Shown here piece by piece: positions 34,654-42,885 of a stretch of 64,000 bases of DNA. A program made the translations under genes and the position numbers. The notes beneath the pieces were generated by a model that was not told the DNA's origin, made no database searches, and saw only the letters and a list, made by a program, of their open reading frames with translations. The stretch covers positions 1 through 64,000 of the forward strand of contig JANQQF010000126.1 of assembly GCA_028285035.1 (NCBI GenBank), read 5' to 3'. Numbering within the stretch: the first letter of the stretch is position 1; each line of letters begins with the position of its first letter. The stretch comes from Phycisphaerae bacterium (GTDB taxonomy: Bacteria; Chloroflexota; Anaerolineae; 4572-78; J111).

Positions 34654-36612
34654 TCAGTCAGCCTGATTTAACACAAAGTCTAAATACAGTTCATTCTGTA
34701 GATACTTTCCTGTAGCCCGAGCTATATTATCAAATTTATCTATCAATTGATTTTCCACTTCATCAATTAAGGGTGTCGCTAAATTTTTCACATTGATTAG
34801 GACTTCATCAGTTCTCTCAAATCCTACAAAACCATTAAAGCGTAACTCTAAGATTATACAGATATATGAATTCAGTTCACTAGAAAAAAGTCTCATATCT
34901 GTATAAAAGGGCAAGCCTTGTTCATTAGTAATATTTTGAATAAGGCTTTTTATGTCATATTCTAATGTTTCAATCTGATTTTCATTTGAGGCTTTTGTAT
35001 TGTCCAATGGTTCTAAAAACCAACAGATCATTATTTCAATCACCCTTTTTCTAGGATCTACAGGTGATGGAATATCCTGGTATCCTGTTGTGAAAAAATA
35101 GGATACTGGATATTCAATATCCTCAAAAATCGGAAAAGGATCCTCATCCATCACCGCAACCATGTGTCTAGCCTTTTCTGGAGTCACCTTAGAGCCACCA
35201 ATATCTGTAATTGTCTTTTCAATATCTTTGAAGAGGCTCTTCACGCTTTCTGGTTCTTCATCGGTGAAAAAAAGCAAATCATTTTCATCACTATCTGGAT
35301 ATTCATCCATCAGTATGTTGGGTGTTAGCATAGGTGACATATATTTAGGATGGATCCATAAACAGAAATATTGGTCGCTATTCCAATCAAACAGGTAATT
35401 AGGATGATGAAGATTCATTGCATCCCAAGGCAAATCATTAATTTCAAAGAGGGAACCTTGTAGTATTTTAGGAACTAACAGAAAAAGAGAACGTGTCCAC
35501 CATCGCATTTTATAGTCATATAGCTCTTTTAACATCCATCGTTGTGATTGATCTGGGGCTCCGATTATTGTGAACTTTATGGCACTATTTTGTATAGGAT
35601 CATAAAAACATAGATCATTTCCTTGTGAACCTCTAATAGTGTTCGGTACTATTAATCCGGAATTTTGACTTGGCAATAACCAATCCCATTCAAATGCAAT
35701 GTCATCGCCATGTAATACCAGTGTAAACGGAGGATAATCCAAATCAATCCGTTCATTTCTACTTTGACCACCTAATGGCTTTAGGTAAGTATTTCCGATG
35801 CGAATAGCAACATGTTGTTTTCTTTCTCCATACAACCTTTGGATGCGATCAATAATTTGTTTTCCAACTTGAAGAACAACATCGGATAAATTTTTCAGAA
35901 GATTAGTCCCAGTCAAAGTTACTTCAACATGAAAACCGTAATATATTTGCTGATCACTCGAAGTTCGGACCTTTGGTAGACTATATGGTTCAAAAACTGT
36001 TGTATAAAGTAACTTACGCTGAAAATATGTACGAACATGGGTATCATTGATATCTATATCTTCTCCTTCAAAGGCATTTTCACTTTGCGACTCAAAGATG
36101 TGTATCAATTTATCAATGACTAAATCACGAACTAAAAGTGGGACAATTACCTCATAGGAAATTTGATCGATAGAGTCCCCATCATACCAAATGGCCTTCA
36201 AGATTAGGCTCTCAAAAACCTTCTTTACAATTTCACGCCCGTCAAGATAGTCAATTGAATAGCCTGGATAGTCATTAAGACATTCTCGTTTTGCCTGAGG
36301 TGATATTTTAGCATTTGTAACAAAACACCCCCGTTTATATCCATGTTTAACCATTCCCAAAACGACTTCTCCTAATTCTTTGGAAGAGACTGTTTGAGAG
36401 ATATTTGCGTGAAACTTTGATTGTGTTAAATATCCATTTCCAAGGGGATCTTCAGAATAAATATCCCGTTGACCATCCCCAGGGCCATCCGTAATTCTTA
36501 TATTATTATGCCCTAGAGTCACTAATATATCAGAACATAGATCAACAAGCTTCCTTTGATCTAAATTTTGCAAGAATTTTTTTAGCTGAACAGAATCACC
36601 TAATATATTCAT
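34654..36612 (-). CDS. Mrr-type restriction-endonuclease-like fusion protein
   Basis: This 652-residue protein has an N-terminal PD-(D/E)XK-type nuclease domain of the Mrr class (about 1-135). It shows a GPGDGQRDI motif (D50) followed by a Q-x-K (Q64, K66 in LTQSKFH), and CFVTNAKISPQA resembling the Mrr T-x-[AS]-x-[FI]-[ST] strand. The 500-residue remainder is beta-rich with no family I recognise. The gene is much more AT-rich than the next gene (19/60 and 23/60 G+C in two sampled lines, against 37/60 inside the aminotransferase). That suggests acquisition. It stands alone and could be a solitary defence nuclease. Confidence 0.7.
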   Translation of the reverse strand: MNILGDSVQLKKFLQNLDQRKLVDLCSDILVTLGHNNIRITDGPGDGQRDIYSEDPLGNGYLTQSKFHANISQTVSSKELGEVVLGMVKHGYKRGCFVTNAKISPQAKRECLNDYPGYSIDYLDGREIVKKVFESLILKAIWYDGDSIDQISYEVIVPLLVRDLVIDKLIHIFESQSENAFEGEDIDINDTHVRTYFQRKLLYTTVFEPYSLPKVRTSSDQQIYYGFHVEVTLTGTNLLKNLSDVVLQVGKQIIDRIQRLYGERKQHVAIRIGNTYLKPLGGQSRNERIDLDYPPFTLVLHGDDIAFEWDWLLPSQNSGLIVPNTIRGSQGNDLCFYDPIQNSAIKFTIIGAPDQSQRWMLKELYDYKMRWWTRSLFLLVPKILQGSLFEINDLPWDAMNLHHPNYLFDWNSDQYFCLWIHPKYMSPMLTPNILMDEYPDSDENDLLFFTDEEPESVKSLFKDIEKTITDIGGSKVTPEKARHMVAVMDEDPFPIFEDIEYPVSYFFTTGYQDIPSPVDPRKRVIEIMICWFLEPLDNTKASNENQIETLEYDIKSLIQNITNEQGLPFYTDMRLFSSELNSYICIILELRFNGFVGFERTDEVLINVKNLATPLIDEVENQLIDKFDNIARATGKYLQNELYLDFVLNQAD

Positions 36613-36781
36613 AACCCTCCCATAACAAAGTTATTTTCTTATAATCACTAATCCCAATAATTCTATACAAATAAAAGTAAGTTAGGTTCACTAGTAAACT
36701 ACTATCTGAAGCTCATACAAACTCTGTTACATCTAACAAAAAATAAAAACACTTATAATGGGCAATTAAAAGAAGTTGTCC

Positions 36782-37942
36782 TCACCCAATCCGCCGGACA
36801 AAATTCGCCATTCGATCTAAGGCCTGCTCAATTTTGTCATAGGCGGTGGCGTAGGAGCAGCGGACATAGCCAGCGCCGCCGATGCCGAAGGCGCGACCGG
36901 GGATGACGGCGACACGCTCTTCGTCGAGCAACCGCTCGGCGAACTCGGCGTCGTCCATGCCAGAGCCTCGGACGGAGGGGAAGGCGTAGAAAGCCCCTTT
37001 GGGTTCAAAGCATTTCAAGCCCATCGCATTAAAGCCATCCACAATCAAGCGGCGACGACGATCATACTTTTGCCGCATATATTCTACGGCCTCTTCACCC
37101 GTTTCTAAGGCCACCATCGCTGCATCTTGAGCAGTGGTCGGGGCAGACATGACGGTGTATTGATGAATCTTTTTCATCGCGCCCAAAATTTCGGTGGGGG
37201 CGGCGGCGTAGCCCAAACGCCAGCCGGTCATGGCATAAGCTTTGGAGAAACCGCCGAGTAAAATAGTCCGCTCCCACATCCCCGGCAATGAAGCCACGCA
37301 AACATGCTCGGTATCGTAAATCAAGCGATCATAAATCTCATCTGAGATGACCAAGATATCGTGCTTTTTCACCACCTTGGCGATTGCTTCGAGCGTTTCG
37401 CGCTCCAGTACAGCGCCAGTAGGATTGCTGGGGTAGCCGATCAGGAGGGCTTTGGTGTTACGGGTGATCGCGTTCTCAATCTCTTCGGCGGTCACCTGAA
37501 AGTTGTTTTCGACCCGCGTAGCAATCGGCACGGGGGTGCCCCCGGCCAGACTAACCTCTGCCGCATAGGAGACAAAGCAGGGTTGGGGCACGATGACCTC
37601 ATCACCCGGATTGATGATTGCGGTCAGGGCCAGATATTGTGCTTCCGAGACTCCGACGGTGACCAAGATCTCCAAACCGGGATCGTACTCCACCTCATAA
37701 AGTTTATTCAGATGCTTGGCGATCGCACTCCGTAGCTCGATGGTGCCGTTGTTGGAGGTGTATTTGGTATTGCCCGCCCGTAGTGAAGACACGCCGGCCT
37801 CCAGAATTGCCTCTGGCGTGACAAAATCAGGCTCGCCGATGCCCAAAGAAATGACATCATCCATCGTGGCGGCGATGTCGAAAAAGCGGCGGATGCCGGA
37901 GGGGGGGATTTGTTGAACTCGATTTGAAATAAAAGAACGCAT
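36782..37942 (-). CDS. Class I/II aminotransferase
   Basis: This 386-residue fold-type I PLP aminotransferase resembles the aspartate/aromatic and PatA types. The markers are ISLGIGEPDFVTPEAILEAG, LLIGYPSNPTGAVL, VISDEIYDRLIYD and GGFSKAYAMTGWRLGYAAAP, the last with the Schiff-base Lys. The C-terminal Arg that binds the alpha-carboxylate is in YVRCSYATAYDKIEQA. The exact substrate is not decided by sequence. GGAGATG precedes the ATG. Its G+C content is clearly higher than that of the Mrr-like gene. Confidence 0.92.
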   Translation of the reverse strand: MRSFISNRVQQIPPSGIRRFFDIAATMDDVISLGIGEPDFVTPEAILEAGVSSLRAGNTKYTSNNGTIELRSAIAKHLNKLYEVEYDPGLEILVTVGVSEAQYLALTAIINPGDEVIVPQPCFVSYAAEVSLAGGTPVPIATRVENNFQVTAEEIENAITRNTKALLIGYPSNPTGAVLERETLEAIAKVVKKHDILVISDEIYDRLIYDTEHVCVASLPGMWERTILLGGFSKAYAMTGWRLGYAAAPTEILGAMKKIHQYTVMSAPTTAQDAAMVALETGEEAVEYMRQKYDRRRRLIVDGFNAMGLKCFEPKGAFYAFPSVRGSGMDDAEFAERLLDEERVAVIPGRAFGIGGAGYVRCSYATAYDKIEQALDRMANFVRRIG

Positions 37943-38009
37943 TGTTGTTCATCTCCTAACAAAAAGTCTTTATGACTAGCTAAGAATTTCATTCAAAGTT
38001 GTTGAACCA

Positions 38010-38160
38010 ACAGTAATTAGTAATTAGTAAATCGTAATTATTGGATACGTAATATGTGATGCGTAAATCATTTTTTAGACACGTATCAATTTAAATACAT
38101 TTTGTAATGAATTCCAAATTACACACACGAGCTAATTACCAATTACTATTTACCATTTAC
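38010..38160. repeat. Dispersed intergenic palindromic element, copy 3
   Basis: AGTAATTAGTAATTAGTAAA lies at the left, and AATTACCAATTACTATTTAC begins at 38134. These form a long AT-rich inverted repeat between the aminotransferase and the permease. The 38134-38160 end is nearly identical to 31886-31912. Confidence 0.55.
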
Positions 38161-38165
38161 TCGCC

Positions 38166-39473
38166 CTAAACATACCGAATCCGCGGATTGAGATACACAT
38201 AAAGCAGATCGGCCACAAATTGACTCAAGCTGGCAATAATCACGAGTACCAGGGCAATCGCCTCCATCGCAAACACATCGTTGGAGATGGTCGATTCCAG
38301 CATATAACGGCCCACCCCCGGAAAGCCGAAAATCATTTCGATGATGACAACATTGCCGATGAAGGTGGTGATGTGCAGGGTCATTACTGTAATCGGCGCG
38401 AATAAGGCATTTTTTAGGGCGTGCTTGAACAAGATGCGGGCTGGGGATACCCCCTTCAAAATGGCTGTGCGAATGTAGTTTTCCTGCAAGACATCAATCA
38501 AGCTGGCTCGGGTGATCCGCAAAAGATAGCCTAACTGAACAAACATTAAAGTCAAGATCGGCAGGACCAGTTGTTCTGGTTTGGTAAAAAGGGAGGCATC
38601 GTCGCGCAAGACGACCGCCCCTGGCAACCAGCCAAGCCAAACTGAAAAAATCATACCCAGAAAAATACCGCTCACAAATTCCGGAGTAGAGGCTGCAATT
38701 AAGCTGGTGACGCTAAGAAACCGGTCAAGGCGGGAGGATTGATAGAGCCCGGCGATCAAGCCGAGACTGAGGGCCACCGGCATAATCAGACCAAAGGACA
38801 ATAGCGCCAACCATAAGGAGTTACGCAAACGCCGCTGGAGAACCACACCAATCGAGACAGAGTTTTTGAAGGAGTTGCCGGGATCGCCGCGCCAGATACC
38901 ATATTTGAGTGGAATAAAGGCTTGGGGTGCCCCCGCTACAGCCGCCCAGCCGACCTCCGTGCGGAGCAATTTTTCCGACGCATCACCCTGCACCCACATC
39001 GCCGCCCGATTATCTCGATCAATCCCCCAATAAATCGAGCGGCCTCGGTCATCTAGCTGCCACACATCCGCTGCGGCAGACACCTCTACCAAAGTACCAT
39101 CGGCTTGCCGCTCCAGCCGAATCATCGTTTCGCCATCGTAGTTCACATTTTGAAACAGGGTGCCATCCTCATCTACAATCCACCAGCGGTAGCGACGGGT
39201 GTTTGTTTCAAAAGTACGGGTGATCGGTTGGCCGATTAAGGCTTCAGCTTCACGATGACTTCCCCTCAGCCAACGTAGATAACGAGTCAGAACGGGTTGG
39301 TCCAGACCGTATTGGGCATTAAAGGCAGCGATTTGCTCATTGGTGACGTTGTCGCCCAAAACGTTGGTCGCAACATTAACCGGAGAGGCTTCGGACACCA
39401 GAAAAATTATGACAGATAGGAGAAAGAGGGATAGGAGGGTAAAGAAAAGCCGACGAATAATAAACCGAATCAT
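38166..39473 (-). CDS. DppB-like ABC transporter permease with extracytoplasmic insertion
   Basis: This 435-residue permease (usual DppB/OppB length about 310-340) opens RFIIRRLFFTLLSLFLLSVI, then the DppB signature AAFNAQYGLDQPVLTRYLRW. About 120 residues of polar, Trp- and Asp-rich sequence (about 72-193) follow before the normal RGDPGNSFKNSVS and the TM domain. The TM domain carries the EAA-like loop RITRASLIDVLQENYIRTA then ILKGVSPARILFKHALKNAL. The insert sits in the first extracytoplasmic loop. No DppC, ATPase or binding protein flanks it; it lies between UGPase and an aminotransferase, so it is an orphan. Confidence 0.82.
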   Translation of the reverse strand: MIRFIIRRLFFTLLSLFLLSVIIFLVSEASPVNVATNVLGDNVTNEQIAAFNAQYGLDQPVLTRYLRWLRGSHREAEALIGQPITRTFETNTRRYRWWIVDEDGTLFQNVNYDGETMIRLERQADGTLVEVSAAADVWQLDDRGRSIYWGIDRDNRAAMWVQGDASEKLLRTEVGWAAVAGAPQAFIPLKYGIWRGDPGNSFKNSVSIGVVLQRRLRNSLWLALLSFGLIMPVALSLGLIAGLYQSSRLDRFLSVTSLIAASTPEFVSGIFLGMIFSVWLGWLPGAVVLRDDASLFTKPEQLVLPILTLMFVQLGYLLRITRASLIDVLQENYIRTAILKGVSPARILFKHALKNALFAPITVMTLHITTFIGNVVIIEMIFGFPGVGRYMLESTISNDVFAMEAIALVLVIIASLSQFVADLLYVYLNPRIRYV

Positions 39474-39509
39474 GTTTGTCTATCGATGACAAGGTCGTAA
39501 AGTAACAGG

Positions 39510-39549
39510 GTCGCAAGGTAACAAAAATTTCTCCCTGCTACCTTGCGAC
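39510..39549. repeat. Intergenic hairpin after UGPase gene
   Basis: GTCGCAAGGTA (39510-39520) pairs perfectly with TACCTTGCGAC (39539-39549); a GTAACA/TGTTAC outer pairing extends it. It may act as a terminator for the UGPase gene on the minus strand, although the T run is short. Confidence 0.55.
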
Positions 39550-39560
39550 TTGCGACCTTG

Positions 39561-40934
39561 TTACTCGATAACAACCTCATCTTCAATAACTCGTTGCTCG
39601 GAATTTTCATTCGTCAGTGTCACAGCCCCTTTGCAAATCACGTTATGGCCAAACTTCACATCTCCTTTGACCTGTAAGGATTGACAATCCAAAAGTGAAG
39701 GGGCACCAGCAGGAAAGCGAGCATTCAGATCACTGACCAGCTTGAAGTAGTCTGGGTCCAAATCGACCAAAGGTAACTCACCCGTCCGGGCCGGGTTGCG
39801 GATGATACCCTGGCTGGGGTCATTCAACAGATAAACATCGGATCGTAAAACAAGGAGGTCGTTTGTTTTCTTGACGGGCACGAATCGGGTGCGGGGAACA
39901 CGAATGGCCTGAGAGCCAGGGAACACGGCAATGGCAGAACCCATGGCAGTTTCGAGTTGATAAACTGGGGTGGAGTCTTTATCACGTGGATCAATTGCTT
40001 TAGCGTTGCGGATCATCGGCAAACGCATGACATTGTCATTTTCCACCAACACCTGTTTCAAGGTGGGCAGATTAAGCCACAAGTTGTTGGTATTAAAATA
40101 TTTGTGCCGCGAAATGTTCTGGAATTGGGGTAAGTCATCTTCGGGGCATTGGGCTACCTCTCGCAGAATCAACTGCCCATCCAGTCGTTGGGCCAGATGT
40201 CCCCCTTTTGAGTCGGCCTTGGTTCGGTCAGCCACTTCCATCATAAAGGGAATGTTATTTTCAGCGAAGTAACCCAAAATCGTGGGGTTAATGATTGCAC
40301 CCAGATTGTCGGCGTTCGAGACAAAGGCATACTCATAGCCAGCGGCGAGTAGAGTGTCGAGCATCCCACTGGTGACCAAGGCCGTGTAAATATCGCCGTG
40401 CCCCGGTGGGCACCATTCTAAATCAGGATTCTGAGACCAGGTGGCTGGGCTTAGATCACTTTGTTTGATTTTTGGGACTTTGTGCTGAACAAAGTCTAGA
40501 GGGATATCCCCCCACAAATCAGGATAACTTTTTAAGGCAGCCAAGGAATCGTCACGGGTGACAAAGCTATTCATTAGAAGTAGGCGTACCTTGGCGGCTT
40601 GGGCGTGCTGGGCAATGATATCTAAAAAGGAGAGGCCATCTTTTACAGGCAGCAAAGACTTTGCTTTGTCGAGGCCCATACTGGTGCCCAAGCCACCATT
40701 CAGTTTGAGAAACACGGTTTTTGTGAGCACAGCTTGTCCCACCTTGGTCAGATGGGAGGGCAACGTTTCCGCATCAGGTAGGCTAACAACGGGGTTAATC
40801 TCTGCTTCAGGGATAAAGCCTGTGTGCCCTTCAGCCAATTGGTTGTAATAGTGTTCAAATGTTTTAATCGCTACAGCGGGTAACTCTTCTGCTTGCATTC
40901 GATCAACAAAGGGGGCAAAGTTTGATGATGTCAT
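39561..40934 (-). CDS. UTP-glucose-1-phosphate uridylyltransferase, UGP2-like
   Basis: This 457-residue protein belongs to the eukaryotic-type UGPase family (not GalU). The nucleotide-binding signature is FLKLNGGLGTSMGLDKAKSL, then LDIIAQHAQ. The sugar-binding region is CPPGHGDIYTALVTSGML, with FVSNADNLGA following. A left-handed beta-helix end reads GDVKFGHNVICKGAVTL. It makes UDP-glucose from UTP and glucose-1-phosphate and could supply the GT2 and sugar-transferase genes of the window. AAAGGAT precedes the ATG. Confidence 0.88.
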   Translation of the reverse strand: MTSSNFAPFVDRMQAEELPAVAIKTFEHYYNQLAEGHTGFIPEAEINPVVSLPDAETLPSHLTKVGQAVLTKTVFLKLNGGLGTSMGLDKAKSLLPVKDGLSFLDIIAQHAQAAKVRLLLMNSFVTRDDSLAALKSYPDLWGDIPLDFVQHKVPKIKQSDLSPATWSQNPDLEWCPPGHGDIYTALVTSGMLDTLLAAGYEYAFVSNADNLGAIINPTILGYFAENNIPFMMEVADRTKADSKGGHLAQRLDGQLILREVAQCPEDDLPQFQNISRHKYFNTNNLWLNLPTLKQVLVENDNVMRLPMIRNAKAIDPRDKDSTPVYQLETAMGSAIAVFPGSQAIRVPRTRFVPVKKTNDLLVLRSDVYLLNDPSQGIIRNPARTGELPLVDLDPDYFKLVSDLNARFPAGAPSLLDCQSLQVKGDVKFGHNVICKGAVTLTNENSEQRVIEDEVVIE

Positions 40935-40971
40935 AATCTTATCCTTTCTCGTTGAACGGGTAATGGGTAAT

Positions 40972-41691
40972 CTATATCAAGTCTAACAATAGGGTTGGGA
41001 CAGTTATGTTAACACCGTAAAGCGGATTGACAATTTCAGCAATTTTTTGAAGTGCTTCAAGGAGTCCAATCCGAGTCACTCGAAAATCAGCGTGAAGACC
41101 AGAATTTACATTGGCTTCGGTCCCCAGTTCAGCAGCAGTCTTTCTCGCAGCTGAATATCTTGCTAAATTCAATTCAAGAAGTTTTAGCTCATGGTCAAAG
41201 GGCTGTTCGCGTCTTCGCAACCGATCATCAAATTCTAAAACAATCTCACTTGCCGCATCTGTAGCAACCATTTGGTTATTGGCCTGCCCTGTTTGGATGG
41301 TTGAGGGAAGTGCGTGGCTCACGGGGTGGCTTTGTTCAGCAATTGTAGTCCAAAGCGCCACTTTCGTTTGCTGTTCCACCCGCTTGATTTGTTCCCGGAC
41401 ATAATCACCCACAGCTCTTCGCTGATCACGGCTCGGATTTGATCCCAAATACGCCCGTCTCAACTCAGCTTTCTGGTCTTTTATCCATTGGGCTGTAATA
41501 TTTTTAGCAACCTGTTGCTGATAGTCTAAAAAGAGTTCACGGAAATTTTCCGTAGCATAGCCCAACCAAAGCAATTCTTCCCTGACCTGATTTTCCGAGG
41601 CCTGATCTAATTGAAAATCAGGCAACAATGTAGCAATCAAATAACTAAAAAAGGCGACGGGGTTTGACGAAGCGGATTGGCTTGAGTTCAT
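40972..41691 (-). CDS. Companion protein with one EAD-TIR-operon module (gene C)
   Basis: This 239-residue soluble protein is made almost wholly of one copy of the module shared by the operon. It starts at about residue 11 with NPVAFFSYLIATLLPDFQLD and the helix VREELLWLGYATE, and ends NPLYGVNITVP. A longer charged helical insert (about 55-110) separates the module halves. No catalytic motif is seen. It lies 18 bases after gene B. The start ATG at 41691 follows a GTG at 41694. I infer a partner or regulator of the TIR protein. Confidence 0.7.
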   Translation of the reverse strand: MNSSQSASSNPVAFFSYLIATLLPDFQLDQASENQVREELLWLGYATENFRELFLDYQQQVAKNITAQWIKDQKAELRRAYLGSNPSRDQRRAVGDYVREQIKRVEQQTKVALWTTIAEQSHPVSHALPSTIQTGQANNQMVATDAASEIVLEFDDRLRRREQPFDHELKLLELNLARYSAARKTAAELGTEANVNSGLHADFRVTRIGLLEALQKIAEIVNPLYGVNITVPTLLLDLI

Positions 41692-41709
41692 CACAAATTT
41701 ATCAAGGAT

Positions 41710-42882
41710 TTATGCATCCAACATATCAGCCAGTTGCTGTGGGGTTGTTACTAAAATGCCGTAAGCTTCATTAATTGTAGCAGCCATTCCCTGAATGGGT
41801 TCAATAATCTTCACCCGGGATTGCTCAATTTTGTATTGTAATCCGGTCTCTGTCTTCGCTGCCGCCCCGAGATCAGATGCATGCTTTTGCCACAGTTCAA
41901 GATTATTCAGATGAATATTCATAACGCGTAATTGGCTTTTCAATGCCCTTTGCCACTCATTCTGCACATATTTGAGTAGAGAGTCGTATGACTTCAATTC
42001 AATATGCTCGATACTACTCAACAAATAATTTCGCTCATCATCAGGCGCGGTCACTTCAGCATCAGGCGGGACAGGCACTGGTATAGGCTGGCTTCGATCA
42101 ATAGTGTTCTCTGCCAAAGATTTTTTATAAATTTCCAATAAGTTGTCAGCCGCACTAAATAACCAATTTAGCTCCTCATTGATCCAATCCTGGCTATCTT
42201 GGTCTAAATCAAATGTGGGGACGACCTGAGACTGAACCAAACCACCAACAGCAATCGGCGATGTCTCAAGTGTCCGATCTTCCAAATGGGCAACTAATTG
42301 ATCTGGGGCTGTAATCAAAACCCCATAAACATCATTCAGGCTCTGAGCCAGTTCGTCCAATTTTTTAGAAATATCAATCCGTTCATCTTTAAGCTCATTT
42401 TGCAATACTTGATCAGCTGCGGCTTCATCTCCGAAGGAAGCGGCTCGGGCCAATAGTCGTCCCAAGTTCTTCAAATGAGTCCTCTCAATAATCCGTAGCG
42501 TTGATTTTAGACTACCGCTCAACTCATACTGAACATACTCTTCCATCGTATCCACAAATTTATCTGATAATCGAGAAATGTCGGTCAAAATTTGATTGTT
42601 TGCTTGGGAAACAGTTTGTTGGGCGTGAGATGGAATGGGCACATCAACAGTATTTTCCATTGAGGCGAAGGTAGCCCCTTGTTTAATTTGCTCTGCAGCT
42701 TCAAGAACATGATTGGCCGCGTGTAGAAGCCAGCTTAATTCTTCTTTGATTTGATCTTCATCAGATTGAGCTAATTCAAGTGGGGTGACAATCGCCCCGA
42801 TGAGCGGAATGAGCAAGGCAACAGGGCCACTTTTCTTTTTTTCGGATCCACCCGATCCTCGAGATAGCGTTCGCTTGGCCAT
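41710..42882 (-). CDS. Companion protein with two tandem modules (gene B)
   Basis: This 390-residue soluble protein has a basic start (MAKRTLSRGSGGSEKKK) and two copies of the operon module at about 19-200 and 208-389. Copy 1 has IKEELSWLLHAANHVLEAA and ends DVYGVLITAPDQL. Copy 2 has SPIAVGGLVQSQVVPTFDLD, WINEELNWLFSAADNLLEI and ends EAYGILVTTPQQL. Copy 2 is closest to the C-terminal module of the TIR protein. No enzyme motif is visible. It begins three bases after the TIR gene stop. It is probably a scaffold or sensor that contacts the TIR protein through like modules (inference). Confidence 0.75.
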   Translation of the reverse strand: MAKRTLSRGSGGSEKKKSGPVALLIPLIGAIVTPLELAQSDEDQIKEELSWLLHAANHVLEAAEQIKQGATFASMENTVDVPIPSHAQQTVSQANNQILTDISRLSDKFVDTMEEYVQYELSGSLKSTLRIIERTHLKNLGRLLARAASFGDEAAADQVLQNELKDERIDISKKLDELAQSLNDVYGVLITAPDQLVAHLEDRTLETSPIAVGGLVQSQVVPTFDLDQDSQDWINEELNWLFSAADNLLEIYKKSLAENTIDRSQPIPVPVPPDAEVTAPDDERNYLLSSIEHIELKSYDSLLKYVQNEWQRALKSQLRVMNIHLNNLELWQKHASDLGAAAKTETGLQYKIEQSRVKIIEPIQGMAATINEAYGILVTTPQQLADMLDA

Positions 42883-42885
42883 AAT

